A stretch of 64,000 nucleotides of DNA from Paracoccus fistulariae (GCF_028553785.1 NZ_CP067136.1:1-64000), one strand, 5' to 3'. Shown: positions 41,301 through 50,666, numbered from the stretch's first letter. Program-made: numbers and translations. Notes: generated by a model from the letters alone, not told the origin.

Positions 41301-42318
41301 TCTTGATCTTGCCGCGCTTGAGGCATGGCTGACCGAAAAACTGCCGGGCAAGTCCGGGCTGGAGGTCTCGCAGATCTCGGGCGGGCAGTCGAACCCGACC
41401 TATCGGGTGGGTGTCGGTGGCGACCGCTTTGTCCTGCGCATCAAGCCGCCCGGTCCACTGCTGCCCGGCGCCCATGCGATCGAGCGCGAATATCGCGTCA
41501 TGAAGGCACTTGACCCGACCGACGTGCGGGTGCCTGTCGTCCGATGGCTGGAAGAAGATGAAACCATCCTCGGCCGACCCTTCTATCTGATGGACTGGCT
41601 GGATGGCCGCGTCTTTTCCGACTGTTCGCTGCAGGGCGTCAGTCCAGGTGACCGGCGCGAGATGTATCTGGACACGGCCCGCACACTGGCGCGGTTGCAT
41701 GCGGTCCGGCCCGACCAAATCGGCCTGTCCGATTACGGCAAGCCCGGCAATTATTTCGACCGCCAAATCGCACGCTGGTCGCGGCAGTGTCGGGAATCCA
41801 CCGGGCCGCGTATTCCGGCACTGGACCAGCTGACCGATTGGATCGTTGCCAACGCGCCCGCCGATGACGGCGCGGTGGCGATCAGCCATGGCGATTTCCG
41901 TATCGGCAACATGATGTTCCACCCGACCGAGCCGCGCGTCATCGCCGTGCTGGACTGGGAATTGTCGACCCTTGGCCACCCGATGGCCGATCTGGGTTTC
42001 TGTACCATGCCATGGGACAGCGCGCCCGATGAATATGGCGGCATTCTGGGCACCGATTGGGCCGCAGCCGGTATCCCGGCGCTGGAAGAGTTCGTCGCCG
42101 AATATCAGGCAAACGCCATCACTGACATTCCGCTGACCAGCTTCCACCGCGCCTTCGCCATGTTCCGCTTCGCCGCTATCTTCGTCGGCATCGCCGATCG
42201 CGTGCGCAGCGGCAATGCCGCATCCGAACAGGCCGCAGACCTCGCCCCACTGGCAGAACGCTTCGCCATCCGGGCCCTGAACATCGTCCAACGCGACGAA
42301 AATGGGGGCGCAGAATGA
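41290..42318 (+). CDS. APH-like phosphotransferase family protein (ACAD10/11-type kinase)
   Basis: The 342-residue protein has the aminoglycoside-phosphotransferase/kinase fold: an N-terminal lobe with SGGQSNPTYRV and FVLRIKPPG, and the catalytic SHGDFRIGNMMFH motif with the DWELSTLGHPMADLGF metal site. In bacteria this group is found beside acyl-CoA dehydrogenases and acts on hydroxyacyl-CoA intermediates (as in ACAD10/11), and not on drugs. The gene overlaps the ligase by 11 bp and the TRAP small permease by ATGA, so it is firmly in the operon. Confidence 0.85.
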   Translation: MSSDLDLAALEAWLTEKLPGKSGLEVSQISGGQSNPTYRVGVGGDRFVLRIKPPGPLLPGAHAIEREYRVMKALDPTDVRVPVVRWLEEDETILGRPFYLMDWLDGRVFSDCSLQGVSPGDRREMYLDTARTLARLHAVRPDQIGLSDYGKPGNYFDRQIARWSRQCRESTGPRIPALDQLTDWIVANAPADDGAVAISHGDFRIGNMMFHPTEPRVIAVLDWELSTLGHPMADLGFCTMPWDSAPDEYGGILGTDWAAAGIPALEEFVAEYQANAITDIPLTSFHRAFAMFRFAAIFVGIADRVRSGNAASEQAADLAPLAERFAIRALNIVQRDENGGAE

Positions 42319-42869
42319 TCCGCCGTCTGACCCGCGCCATCGACAGGATGAACACCGCCATCGGCCAGGTCGTCAGCTTCCTGATCTGGGCCGGGATCGC
42401 GGTGCTGTGCTACGAGGTCGTCGCGCGCTATGTCTTCGGTCAGCCGACGGTCTGGGCGCATGGCTATACGCAGCGGATTTTCGGATCCTATTTCATCCTG
42501 ATCGGTGCCTATACCCTGATCCAGCGCGATCACGTCCGGGTCGACATTCTGCTGACGCCCGAATCCTCGCGTCGCAACGCTTTTCTGGACCTGCTGAATT
42601 ACGCCTTCCTGATCCTCTGGGGGACGGTTCTGACCATCGAAGGCTGGCGCTTCTTTATGGACGCCTGGCGATGGGCCGAGGTCGATGACAGCGCCCTGCG
42701 CCACGCCATGTGGCCGCCCAAGCTGGCGCTGTTCCTTGGCAGCCTGCTGATCACCCTTCAGGGCATCAGCGAGGCAATCAAGGCAGTGCTCTACCTGATC
42801 TCGCCAAGCGATGCCGAGGCCGCCAAGGCAGAAGATGCCGAACAGGAGATGCTTCCCCATGACGCCTGA
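42315..42869 (+). CDS. TRAP transporter small permease (DctQ type)
   Basis: The 184-residue protein has four hydrophobic helices, with the typical N-terminal AIGQVVSFLIWAGIAVLCYEV and an arginine-rich VARYVFGQPTVWAHG motif of DctQ/TAXI small subunits. It pairs with the large permease encoded directly after it (overlap 11 bp) to import an organic anion with sodium or protons. The ATGA overlap with the upstream kinase gene ties transport to catabolism. Confidence 0.9.
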   Translation: MIRRLTRAIDRMNTAIGQVVSFLIWAGIAVLCYEVVARYVFGQPTVWAHGYTQRIFGSYFILIGAYTLIQRDHVRVDILLTPESSRRNAFLDLLNYAFLILWGTVLTIEGWRFFMDAWRWAEVDDSALRHAMWPPKLALFLGSLLITLQGISEAIKAVLYLISPSDAEAAKAEDAEQEMLPHDA

Positions 42870-44154
42870 AATCCTGACCTACGGCATGTTTGGCACGTTG
42901 CTGATCGCCGTCATATGCGGTGTCTCGCTTTCGTTTGCCATGGGTGGCACCGCAGTTATCTTTGGTTATCTGATTTTTGGCCCGAACGGCATGTATTCCA
43001 TCGTTTCGGCGGCCTTTGGCGGCATGTGGTCGATTTTGCTATCGGCGATCCCGCTGTTCACCTTTATCGGCGTGGCGCTGGCCAAATCCAGGATCGCCAG
43101 CGATCTTTATCATGCCTTCTACCTCTGGTCGGGGCGGATGCCCGGTGGATTGCTGCTGGGCACCTCGGGTTTCGCGGCCACGCTGTCGGCGATGACGGGC
43201 AGTTGCGCGGCCTCGACCATCACCACCGGCATGGTTGGCATTCCGGCTATGGATCAGCGCGGCTATGACCGCAAATTCGTGTTGGGCACGATCGGGGCAT
43301 CAGGCACGCTGGGCATCCTGATCCCGCCCTCGATCACGCTGATCCTGATCGGAATGCAGACCGGCCAATCCATCGGGCGGCTGTTTCTGGGCGGCATGAT
43401 TGCCGGGCTGATAGTTCTGGCGGTGTTCATGGGCTATGTGGCGGTCCGCAGTTGGCTGCGCCCGGAACTGGCGCCAACCATCGGCGAGACGCCGCCGCTT
43501 CGCGAAAGGCTGGCCTCGCTGAAATCGGTGATCCTGCCCGTGCTGATCATCCTGTCGGTGCTTGTCTCGATCTTTCAGGGTATTGCGACGCCGACCGAGG
43601 CCGCCGCCATCGGCGCCGCCGCCGTCACCCTGTCAGTCGCGCTGCGGGGCGAGTTGAACTGGCGCTATATCAAAGAAGTCAGCTATACGACCGCATCGGT
43701 CACCGGCATGGTGATCTGGATCGTCTTTGGCGCCACCGCCTTTACCTCGATATATGGCAGCGGTGGCGGCACGGCCTTCATGCAGCAGATGCTGACCGGC
43801 CTCAGTTCGTCGCCCTTGATCACCATTCTGCTGATCCAACTGATCACGCTGATCCTTGGGATGTTCCTTGATCCGGTGGGGATTATTCTGTTGGTGCTGC
43901 CGATCTTCTTTCCGATCGTCGTACAACTTGGCTTTGATCCAATCTGGTTCTGCATCCTGTTCCAGTTGAACCTGTGCATTGGCTACGTGTCGCCGCCCTT
44001 CGGCTATAACCTGTTCTACCTGAAGACCCTCAGCCCCAGGACCCCTATCACGCAGATCTATGCGGCCGTGCTGCCGTTCCTGCTGCTAATGCTGGGCGTC
44101 GGTGCGCTGATCTTCGCCTTCCCGCAACTGATCACGGCAGCGACCAGTGCCTGA
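42859..44154 (+). CDS. TRAP transporter large permease (DctM type)
   Basis: From the ATG at 42859 the protein has 431 residues and about 12 hydrophobic segments, with DctM motifs such as SGSCAASTIT-like (TGSCAASTITTGMVGIP), GASGTLGILIPPSI and LGMFLDPVGIILLVLPIFFP. It forms the transport pathway of a TRAP system together with the small permease. A start at 42811 would lie further inside the upstream gene without a ribosome-binding site. Confidence 0.93.
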   Translation: MTPEILTYGMFGTLLIAVICGVSLSFAMGGTAVIFGYLIFGPNGMYSIVSAAFGGMWSILLSAIPLFTFIGVALAKSRIASDLYHAFYLWSGRMPGGLLLGTSGFAATLSAMTGSCAASTITTGMVGIPAMDQRGYDRKFVLGTIGASGTLGILIPPSITLILIGMQTGQSIGRLFLGGMIAGLIVLAVFMGYVAVRSWLRPELAPTIGETPPLRERLASLKSVILPVLIILSVLVSIFQGIATPTEAAAIGAAAVTLSVALRGELNWRYIKEVSYTTASVTGMVIWIVFGATAFTSIYGSGGGTAFMQQMLTGLSSSPLITILLIQLITLILGMFLDPVGIILLVLPIFFPIVVQLGFDPIWFCILFQLNLCIGYVSPPFGYNLFYLKTLSPRTPITQIYAAVLPFLLLMLGVGALIFAFPQLITAATSA

Positions 44155-44191
44155 ACGCGCCCCTGAACCAACAGAGAGTGAGAGGAGACCC

Positions 44192-45247
44192 ATGATGAAC
44201 ACGAAACCAACGACGCCATCGCGCCGCCATTTCCTGACCGGCACGACCGCCGCCTTGGCCACCGCTGCGCTGGCCGCGCCGCCCGCCATCGCGCAGGGCA
44301 CCACCACCTGGCGGATGCAGACCCACTGGCCGACCGGGAACTGGTACTACGAGGATGTCTTCGTCAAATTTTGCAACCGCGTGACCGAGGCCACGGGCGG
44401 CGAGTTGACGATCACCCCGGTCCAGAATGACGGACTTGTACGCACAGGCGAGGTGCTGGACGCCGTCCGCCGGGGCCTGTTGGAAAGCGCCTTCATCTAT
44501 CCCGCCTACTGGATCGGACGCATCCCCGCTGCAGCGCATCTGAACGGCTTTATCGGCATGTGGGACAAGCACGAGGAAATGGCCGCCTTCATGTATGAAA
44601 TGGGCGCTCTGGACATTATCCGCGAGGCCTATGCCGCGCAGGGCGTCTATCAGGCCGGGCCGGTGTCTTATGCAGGGCTGGCGCTGTATTCCAACCGCCC
44701 GCTGCGCACAACCGCCGATTTCGCCGGCTGGAAGGTGCGCTCGACCGGGCCGGCGGCGGATGTCTTCGTCAAGATGGGTGCGACGCCGGTGTCGATCCCG
44801 GGGGCGGAACTGTATCAGGGCCTGCAGACCGGCGTGGTCGACGGCGCGCATTGGGGCTCGACTTCGACTGGCTGGGGGATGAACCTGCAAGAGGTGAACA
44901 AATACATCGTTCGCCCCGATCTGGTCGGCCATCTGAACGGCGAGGTGATCGTCGGGCTGGATACCTGGAGCAAGAGCAGCCCCGAGATTCAAGCGATCTT
45001 CAACGAGATCGTGCGCGCCACATCCGCCGATGCCAGCGCGCATTTCCTGTATCGCGACATGACCTATGCGCAGCAATTCGTCGATGAAATGGGCGGCGAA
45101 CTGACCCAGCTTGACGAAGAGGCGCTGGAAAATCTGCGCCGGTACTCGCTGGAAGTCGTGGACGAGTATTCCGCCAAGGACCCGGAATATTGCGGCAAGC
45201 TTGGGCCTATGCTGCATGAATTGCAGAAATTGCGAGGTCTGGTGTAG
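44192..45247 (+). CDS. TRAP transporter substrate-binding protein (DctP type)
   Basis: The 351-residue protein begins with a Tat-type leader (SRRHFLTGTTAALATAALA, cleavage after IAQ). The mature protein is a DctP fold with WRMQTHWPTGNWYYED, the conserved arginine in WKVRSTGPAADVF and GLQTGVVDGAHWG. The start at 44192 follows GAGGAGACCC; the frame opening at 44147 would bury the leader. It binds the organic acid in the periplasm and hands it to the permease encoded upstream. The aromatic-rich binding region fits a keto- or hydroxy-acid ligand, not determined. Confidence 0.93.
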   Translation: MMNTKPTTPSRRHFLTGTTAALATAALAAPPAIAQGTTTWRMQTHWPTGNWYYEDVFVKFCNRVTEATGGELTITPVQNDGLVRTGEVLDAVRRGLLESAFIYPAYWIGRIPAAAHLNGFIGMWDKHEEMAAFMYEMGALDIIREAYAAQGVYQAGPVSYAGLALYSNRPLRTTADFAGWKVRSTGPAADVFVKMGATPVSIPGAELYQGLQTGVVDGAHWGSTSTGWGMNLQEVNKYIVRPDLVGHLNGEVIVGLDTWSKSSPEIQAIFNEIVRATSADASAHFLYRDMTYAQQFVDEMGGELTQLDEEALENLRRYSLEVVDEYSAKDPEYCGKLGPMLHELQKLRGLV

Positions 45248-45350
45248 GGTCTGTACCGTCGAAAACTACGTGCCGGACCATCTCGGTCCGGTATTTCAGA
45301 GGTTCGGCTTGGCGCTGCCATACGACAAGCAATCCGGACTGCTGCGCTAT

Positions 45351-45717
45351 TCAGCAGAAATCTGCGCCGTTTTGTGGGCCTCCAACTCAGCCATGAGCGC
45401 CCTGATCCGGCGCTTTCGGTCTTTGGCCTCGACGATCAGCGTAGTGAAGGTATCGCGTTTCATCTCCAGAAGTGACAGAGTATCTGTGCATGAAACAATG
45501 TGATCGCCGCCGCGGATTTCAATATCGGTGACTTCGCGCAGGGTGGAGCCGAGCCCCTGTGCCTGTTCGATAAAACGCAGCAGTGCGACCAGATCCTCGG
45601 GATAGTCACGATATCCGTCTGCCCCGCGATCGGCAGCCGGGATACGACTTGCCGCTCATACAACCGGATGCGCGAGGTGGTCACGTCGGCGGCTTTCGCA
45701 AATTCTTCGACTTTCAG
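45351..45717 (-). pseudogene. MerR-family regulator with frameshift and non-standard start
   Basis: The minus-strand gene begins LKVEEFAKAADVTTSRIRLY at a CTG (45717) after GAGGGG, where relatives have ATG. The helix-turn-helix is intact, but after YERQ the frame shifts and the family sequence continues in another frame as AADRGADGYRDYPEDLVALL, then LRFIEQAQGLGSTLREV and a helical tail to the TGA at 45351. The product would be truncated after about 30 sound residues. A MerR-like operator is present just upstream, so the gene was probably functional until recently. Confidence 0.7.
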
Positions 45718-45730
45718 TGATCGGCCCCTC

Positions 45731-45750
45731 GACCTTAAACTTAGGTTCAA
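45731..45750. promoter_or_regulatory. MerR-type operator
   Basis: On the minus strand CTTGAACCTAAGTTTAAGG is an imperfect dyad (CTTGAAC with GTTTAAG, 6 of 7 matched) with the long-spacer layout of MerR promoters. It lies directly upstream of the frameshifted MerR gene, so it is probably its autoregulatory site. Confidence 0.5.
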
Positions 45751-45829
45751 GCCCTATATAGAGTGCGAACAAAAAATTAGGGATCGCAGATATGTTAGAC
45801 TAAACCACTTGATCGCTGCTGTTCCAGAC

Positions 45830-46161
45830 CCTGACGCTGCCGAATGGCCAGCCGCCTCGACCGGCAGACACCGACGCCCAAGACATTCCTTCAAACCGAA
45901 GCAGGGCGTCCGAGATTGGCTGCTGGACTAGGGAACTCGATGCGCGACTGGTGCAACGGTGCGGGCCTGCCCCAATGTACAAGCCACGGTTTGCGCAAAG
46001 CGTGTGCAAGAAGGCTGGCAGAAGCTGGCGCTATACCGCACGAGATTATGGCAGTAGCTGGACATGAAACGCTGGCAGAAGTCGAGCGGTACACCAATAA
46101 AAAGCGCAACGCGCTGGGCCTACCGACAAAGCGATGCAGCGGATTTTGTGGCAGCCCGTAG
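45830..46161 (+). pseudogene. Tyrosine-recombinase integrase, C-terminal fragment
   Basis: The frame ending TAG at 46159-46161 encodes the catalytic end of a tyrosine recombinase: FLQTEAGRPR, then the H-x-x-R box SHGLRKACARRLAEAG, VAGHETLAEVERYT with the nucleophile tyrosine. The N-terminal and core-binding domains are missing. The last codons overlap the 3' end of tRNA-Glu on the other strand, as seen when an integrative element uses a tRNA gene as its target. It is a scar of an element that was lost. Confidence 0.75.
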
Positions 46162-46223
46162 GGGAATCGAACCCCTCTTTCCAGGTTGAAAACCTGGCGT
46201 CCTAACCGATAGACGAACGGGCC
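46149..46223 (-). tRNA. tRNA-Glu (anticodon TTC)
   Basis: The 75-nt gene folds as a complete cloverleaf: acceptor GGCCCGT/ACGGGCT with a G-U pair at position 1-72, anticodon loop with TTC, T-arm GGGGTTCGATTCCCC, discriminator G and encoded CCA. It is the probable former attachment site for the integrase fragment that overlaps its 3' end. Confidence 0.95.
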
Positions 46224-46386
46224 ACCTTTTCAGCGCTTCCAGTCTTGCTGGCGGCGTGGAGCGGTGTTTAGGCGAGGGCGCAGATGGGCGCAAGAGGAAA
46301 TTTTGCCAGTTCTGAAATTAAATTTGTGTCCCTCAAGCCAAGTAACAAACCGGGGGATCGGCTGATTTTCGGACGGTCTGTCGCAT

Positions 46387-46419
46387 AGGCATGGCGGGGC
46401 GATAGCCCTCGCCATGCCT
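46387..46419. terminator. Strong hairpin, possible terminator
   Basis: AGGCATGGCG (46387-46396) pairs perfectly with CGCCATGCCT (46410-46419), extended by GGG/CCC with one bulged base. No clear T-run follows on either strand. It lies between tRNA-Glu and the AEC transporter gene, both leftward, and may end transcription of the latter. The remaining 259-bp interval has no gene. Confidence 0.5.
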
Positions 46420-46482
46420 GTGAAGGATAAAGACCGCGAAGGCCCGAAGGCACCGCAAAATATGCGGCGCTTTCACGTCTTC

Positions 46483-47430
46483 TCAGCCAGCGATCGCTCC
46501 GCCGACCAGAAGCCATATCGATAAGGTCATCGCAGAGAGGACCGTCTGCCACGTAAATATATCGGCAAAGAAATCCGCGTCTCCGCCCATCTGCCGCGCC
46601 AGAATATAGCCCACCGAGGCTCCGGGGGCGGCAGTGGCCAGAAGGCCCGAGGCGATCTGGTTCTGGGGCAGGGCGATCAACAGGGCGATGAGCAGGAAGA
46701 TGGCCGGGCACAGCAGCAGCCGCAATCCCACGCCTGTCCACATGGCCAGATCGCTTTGCCACAGGCGGCGCAGCTCGATCCCCGCACCGACCGTCAGCAG
46801 GCCCACGGCCAGCGCGCCCTGTCCCAGCCAGTCCAGCGGCGTCAGCAGCCAGGCGGGTAGCCGGATTCCAGTCATATTCAGGACCAGCCCCGCCACGCAG
46901 CCCAGAACCAGCGGGTTGCGCAGGATTTCCGTGGCAATGCGCCGCGTCGCCTGTCTGCGCGTTGTGGCCGGGCGGCTGGGGTCCTCTGGCGGCAGCAGCG
47001 TCAGGGCGATGATGGCCGAGATATTGAAGGCCGGTATCAGGAAGGCCATGGCCACCGCCAGATCGGACAGGGCCACGGGCCCAAGGCCCTGGGCGGCCAC
47101 TGCCAGAATAAGCAGGGAATTGAACCGCAGCGCGCCCTGAAACAAGGAACTGGTACGCGGATTGTTCAGCCGCAGCGGGCGACGCAGCGCCAGCGCCAGC
47201 AGCCCGACCATCGCGAAAGCCGCAGCCATGGCGCCCAGATAGGGGGCAAGCCTGCCGGGCGTCAGCTCGGACCGGTAGATCGAGGTCAGCAGGATCGCGG
47301 GAAACATCACCCGAAAGCCAAGCTGCTCGATCCCGGGCCAGCTTTGCGGCGCGATGATGCGGGTGCGCCGCAGGATATGGCCAAGCGCGACAAGGGCGAT
47401 AACCGGCAGGATCGAGAAAACGGCAGTCAT
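46483..47430 (-). CDS. AEC-family transporter
   Basis: The 315-residue protein from the ATG at 47430 has about ten hydrophobic helices and the auxin-efflux-carrier layout of two five-helix halves (FSILPVIALVALGHIL at the start; LLTVGAGIELRRL; a final VLSAMTLSIWLLVGG). The family exports or takes up organic acids such as malonate or malate, or auxin-like anions. A longer frame to 47538 overlaps the divergent gatC promoter and has no start signal. It is transcribed away from gatC. Confidence 0.88.
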   Translation of the reverse strand: MTAVFSILPVIALVALGHILRRTRIIAPQSWPGIEQLGFRVMFPAILLTSIYRSELTPGRLAPYLGAMAAAFAMVGLLALALRRPLRLNNPRTSSLFQGALRFNSLLILAVAAQGLGPVALSDLAVAMAFLIPAFNISAIIALTLLPPEDPSRPATTRRQATRRIATEILRNPLVLGCVAGLVLNMTGIRLPAWLLTPLDWLGQGALAVGLLTVGAGIELRRLWQSDLAMWTGVGLRLLLCPAIFLLIALLIALPQNQIASGLLATAAPGASVGYILARQMGGDADFFADIFTWQTVLSAMTLSIWLLVGGAIAG

Positions 47431-47509
47431 GCTGTGACCTTTGACAATGCGCAGTTCTTGCAGGGGCGCCCGTTGGGTTGTAGACCCGCGCGCAACGAAA
47501 GGAAATGTC

Positions 47510-47797
47510 ATGTCGATCACCGAGGACGAGGCCCGCAAGGTCGCCCATCTGGCACGAATCGCCGTCGATGACTCTCAGTTGCCCGCTCTTGCGCGCGAAC
47601 TGAGCGGCATCCTGAAATTCATGGAACAGCTGAACGAGGTCGATGTCGATGGCGTCGAGCCGATGACCGGCGTGACGCCGATGCGGCTGAAACGTCGCGA
47701 GGATGTCGTGACGGCGGGCGGCATGCAGGACAAGATTCTGGCCAATGCGCCCGACGCGCGGGAAGGCTTCTTTGCTGTGCCAAAGGTGGTGGAATGA
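47510..47797 (+). CDS. gatC: Aspartyl/glutamyl-tRNA(Asn/Gln) amidotransferase subunit C
   Basis: The 95-residue protein is a typical Gat[20 protein letters not shown] at the start, central [15 protein letters not shown] and the conserved end [14 protein letters not shown]. It stabilises the GatA-GatB complex that converts misacylated Glu-tRNAGln or Asp-tRNAAsn. The start at 47510 follows AAAGGAAATGTC. It overlaps gatA by 4 bp (ATGA). Confidence 0.95.
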   Translation: MSITEDEARKVAHLARIAVDDSQLPALARELSGILKFMEQLNEVDVDGVEPMTGVTPMRLKRREDVVTAGGMQDKILANAPDAREGFFAVPKVVE

Positions 47798-49278
47798 GCG
47801 ATCTGAACAAACTGGGCATCAGTGAGGCGCGCGACGCGCTTGCCAGGGGCGACGTGACATCGGTCGAACTGACGGACGCCTGCCTCACGGCCATCGAGGC
47901 CTCGGGCGCGCTGAATGCCTTTGTCCATCAAACGCCGGACATGGCGCGTGACATGGCCCGCGCCGCCGATCAGCGGATCAAGGCGGGCAAGGCCGCGCCG
48001 ATGACCGGGATCCCGGTCGGCATCAAGGACGTCTTCTGCGTCAAGGGCGTGCCCACGCAGGCGGCCAGCCGGATACTGGAAGGCTTCCGTCCTGAATATG
48101 AATCGACCGTGACGCAGAACCTATGGGATGCGGGCGCGGTGATGCTGGGCAAGCTGAACCAGGACGAATTCGCCATGGGTTCGGCCAATGAAAACAGCGT
48201 CTATGGCGCCGCGGTCAACCCGTGGAAGGCCGGGGACGGTCAGGCCCGCACCGCTGGCGGCTCATCTGGCGGCTCGGCGGCGGCCGTGGCGGCGGATCTG
48301 TGCCTTGCCGCGACCGGCACCGATACCGGCGGGTCGATCCGCCAGCCGGCTGCCTTTACCGGCACGGTCGGGCTGAAGCCCACTTATGGCCGGGTCAGCC
48401 GCTGGGGCGTGATCGCCTATGCCTCGTCGCTGGATCAGGCCGGGCCAATGACCAAATCGGTGCGCGATGCGGCGATCATGCTGGGCGCCATGGCCTCGGT
48501 CGATGACAAGGATTCGACCAGCGCGGACATGCCCGTTCCGGATTTCGAGGCGGCGCTGACCGGCGATATCCGTGGCAAGAAGATCGGTATCCCGCGCGAA
48601 TACCGCATTGACGGGCTGCGCGACGATATCGACGCCGTCTGGAAACAGGGGCAGGAAATGCTGCGCGATGCCGGGGCCGAGATCGTCGATATCTCACTGC
48701 CGCATACGAAATACGCATTGCCCGCCTATTATGTGATCGCGCCCGCGGAAGCCTCGTCCAATCTGGCCCGCTACGACGGCGTCCGCTATGGCCGCCGCGC
48801 GAAGCTGGGGCAGGGCGACGGCGTGGTCGAGATGTATGAAAAGACCCGCGCCGAGGGCTTTGGCCCCGAGGTGCAGCGCCGCGTGATGATCGGCACCTAT
48901 GTGCTGTCGGCGGGCTTCTATGACGCCTATTACAACCGCGCGCGCAAGGTTCGCAGCCTGATCAAGCAGGATTTCGAAAACGCCTATGCCCAGGGCGTGG
49001 ATGCGATTCTGGCCCCCGCGACCCCTTCGGCGGCCTTCCCGCTTGGGGAAATGGATAATGCCGATCCGGTTCAGGTCTATCTGAACGACGTTTTCACCGT
49101 CACGCTGAATCTGGCCGGTTTGCCGGGGATTTCGGTGCCGGTCGGACTCGATTCACGCGGTTTGCCGCTTGGGCTGCAGCTTCTGGGACGCCCCTTCGAA
49201 GAAGCGGATTTACTTAATCAGGCGTTGGTGCTTGAAAAGGCTGCGGGTTTTGTGGCCAAGCCTGACCGCTGGTGGTAG
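47794..49278 (+). CDS. gatA: Aspartyl/glutamyl-tRNA(Asn/Gln) amidotransferase subunit A
   Basis: The 494-residue amidase-signature protein shows the catalytic triad Lys78 ([10 protein letters not shown]), cis-Ser157 (GGSSGGS) and nucleophile Ser181 ([10 protein letters not shown]). It hydrolyses glutamine to provide ammonia to GatB. Length and motifs are normal. It is coupled to gatC; gatB is not adjacent, which is common in Rhodobacterales. Confidence 0.96.
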   Translation: MSDLNKLGISEARDALARGDVTSVELTDACLTAIEASGALNAFVHQTPDMARDMARAADQRIKAGKAAPMTGIPVGIKDVFCVKGVPTQAASRILEGFRPEYESTVTQNLWDAGAVMLGKLNQDEFAMGSANENSVYGAAVNPWKAGDGQARTAGGSSGGSAAAVAADLCLAATGTDTGGSIRQPAAFTGTVGLKPTYGRVSRWGVIAYASSLDQAGPMTKSVRDAAIMLGAMASVDDKDSTSADMPVPDFEAALTGDIRGKKIGIPREYRIDGLRDDIDAVWKQGQEMLRDAGAEIVDISLPHTKYALPAYYVIAPAEASSNLARYDGVRYGRRAKLGQGDGVVEMYEKTRAEGFGPEVQRRVMIGTYVLSAGFYDAYYNRARKVRSLIKQDFENAYAQGVDAILAPATPSAAFPLGEMDNADPVQVYLNDVFTVTLNLAGLPGISVPVGLDSRGLPLGLQLLGRPFEEADLLNQALVLEKAAGFVAKPDRWW

Positions 49279-49311
49279 GCTTGCCACGATTGTTGATGTG
49301 ATGGAGGCAAG

Positions 49312-49929
49312 ATGCGCGGCTGGTTGGTGATCTCGGTTCTGGCGCTGGCCAGCTGTGGTGAGAATCAGGGGTGGAACCCGAATTATCAATTTGGCGCCGA
49401 TGCCTATGGCAAATATCGCGCCGATCGGGAAAGGGCGCTGGTGACGAATACGGAATCGCCCGACACCATTCCGGTGGCGCTGCCCGCCGAATCCTTCACC
49501 CCCGCACAGATCGCAGGCCGCGATCCGGTGCCGGTGCCGAAAACCATGGGCGCAGGCCGCGCCCGCGCTGCGACAGCAGCGACGGCCACCACGGCGGCAG
49601 CCGCGGCCGATCCCGATGCGCCGACCCAGATCGTGCCGGATTCGATGCTGCCCACCACCGCATCCGGACCTTATCCCGGCTCGACCCCGGTTCTGGTCCG
49701 CTACGCCTTTGCCCAGCCCCATGATCCGGGCACCCGCGTCTTCGCCCGCAGCGGCGGCAGCACGGCAACGGCGGCCCGCGCCTGCGCCAGCTACAAGGAA
49801 GCGAATGCCGCCCAGACCGCCTTCCTCGCGGCAGGTGGACCGGATCGCGATCCGCGCGGCATGGATCCCGATGGCGATGGCTTTGTCTGCGGCTGGAACC
49901 CGGTGCCCTTCCGCCAGCCCCAGCTTTGA
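49312..49929 (+). CDS. Lipoprotein with C-terminal excalibur-like motif
   Basis: The 205-residue protein has a short signal with lipobox (LALASCGE, Cys at about 15), an Ala/Thr/Pro-rich low-complexity middle (about 80-125) and a C-terminal calcium-binding-like excalibur segment (CASYKEANAAQTAFLAAG, then MDPDGDGFVCGW, D-x-D-x-D-G). The function is unknown; excalibur domains are found in surface proteins. It starts 33 bp after gatA and its stop overlaps the TTG start of the amidase gene, so it may be co-expressed with cell-wall turnover. Confidence 0.8.
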   Translation: MRGWLVISVLALASCGENQGWNPNYQFGADAYGKYRADRERALVTNTESPDTIPVALPAESFTPAQIAGRDPVPVPKTMGAGRARAATAATATTAAAAADPDAPTQIVPDSMLPTTASGPYPGSTPVLVRYAFAQPHDPGTRVFARSGGSTATAARACASYKEANAAQTAFLAAGGPDRDPRGMDPDGDGFVCGWNPVPFRQPQL

Positions 49930-50570
49930 CGGAACACCCGCCAAGCCCCAATTTCGGTGACCGTCGCGGTCAGCGCCCCGAACTCATCGTGCTGCATTAC
50001 ACGGGCATGGCCGATTGCACCGCGGCCCGCGCGCGGCTCTGCGATCCCGCCGCCGAAGTCAGCGCCCATTGGCTGATCGACGAAGGCGGACAGGTCGAGG
50101 CTCTGGTGCCCGAAGATAAACGCGCCTGGCATGCGGGCGCAGGCAGCTGGCAGGGGCGCGACGACGTGAATTCCCGCAGCATCGGGATCGAGCTCGCCAA
50201 TCCCGGCGACCGCCCCTTTCCTGCCGCCCAGATGGATGCGCTGGTGGATCTCCTGCGCCAGATCATGCAACGCTGGCAGATCGGCCCGGCGGGCGTGATC
50301 GGCCATTCCGACATGGCCCCGGGACGCAAGATCGACCCCGGCCCGCGCTTCGACTGGCAGCGCCTCGCCCGCGAAGGGCTGGCGATCTGGCCCGGCGCAA
50401 CCCATGACCGCCCCCTGGCCGAAAGCCTCACCACCATCGGCTATCCCGAGATCGCCCCCGATCACCGCCTCGCCGCCTTCCGCCTGCGCTTTCGCCCCTG
50501 GGCCACCGGCCCTGAAACCGAACAGGACCGCCGCATCGCCGCCGCCGCCGCCGATCTCTCCCGCCCCTGA
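49926..50570 (+). CDS. N-acetylmuramoyl-L-alanine amidase (AmiD/AmpD family)
   Basis: The 214-residue protein has an amidase_2 domain with zinc ligands HYTG (His20), HAGAGSW region and GHSDMAPGRKIDPGPRFDW, plus a C-terminal peptidoglycan-binding-like tail. It cleaves the bond between MurNAc and L-Ala in muropeptides. There is no signal peptide, which points to a cytosolic recycling (AmpD-like) role. The start is a TTG at 49926 overlapping the upstream stop; no ATG with a ribosome-binding site fits better. Confidence 0.88.
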   Translation: MTEHPPSPNFGDRRGQRPELIVLHYTGMADCTAARARLCDPAAEVSAHWLIDEGGQVEALVPEDKRAWHAGAGSWQGRDDVNSRSIGIELANPGDRPFPAAQMDALVDLLRQIMQRWQIGPAGVIGHSDMAPGRKIDPGPRFDWQRLAREGLAIWPGATHDRPLAESLTTIGYPEIAPDHRLAAFRLRFRPWATGPETEQDRRIAAAAADLSRP

Positions 50571-50666
50571 TTTCTTCTTTGCCCAAATATCCCGGGGGAG
50601 CCGCCGTCAGGCGGCGGGGGCAGCGCCCCATTGACCTTGTCCGTCTTCCCCGCCATATCACGTCCC

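Noticed and set aside
41290..42318. Aminoglycoside resistance gene
   Set aside because: The APH-like fold is real, but the operon context with acyl-CoA enzymes places it in the ACAD10/11-type metabolic group.
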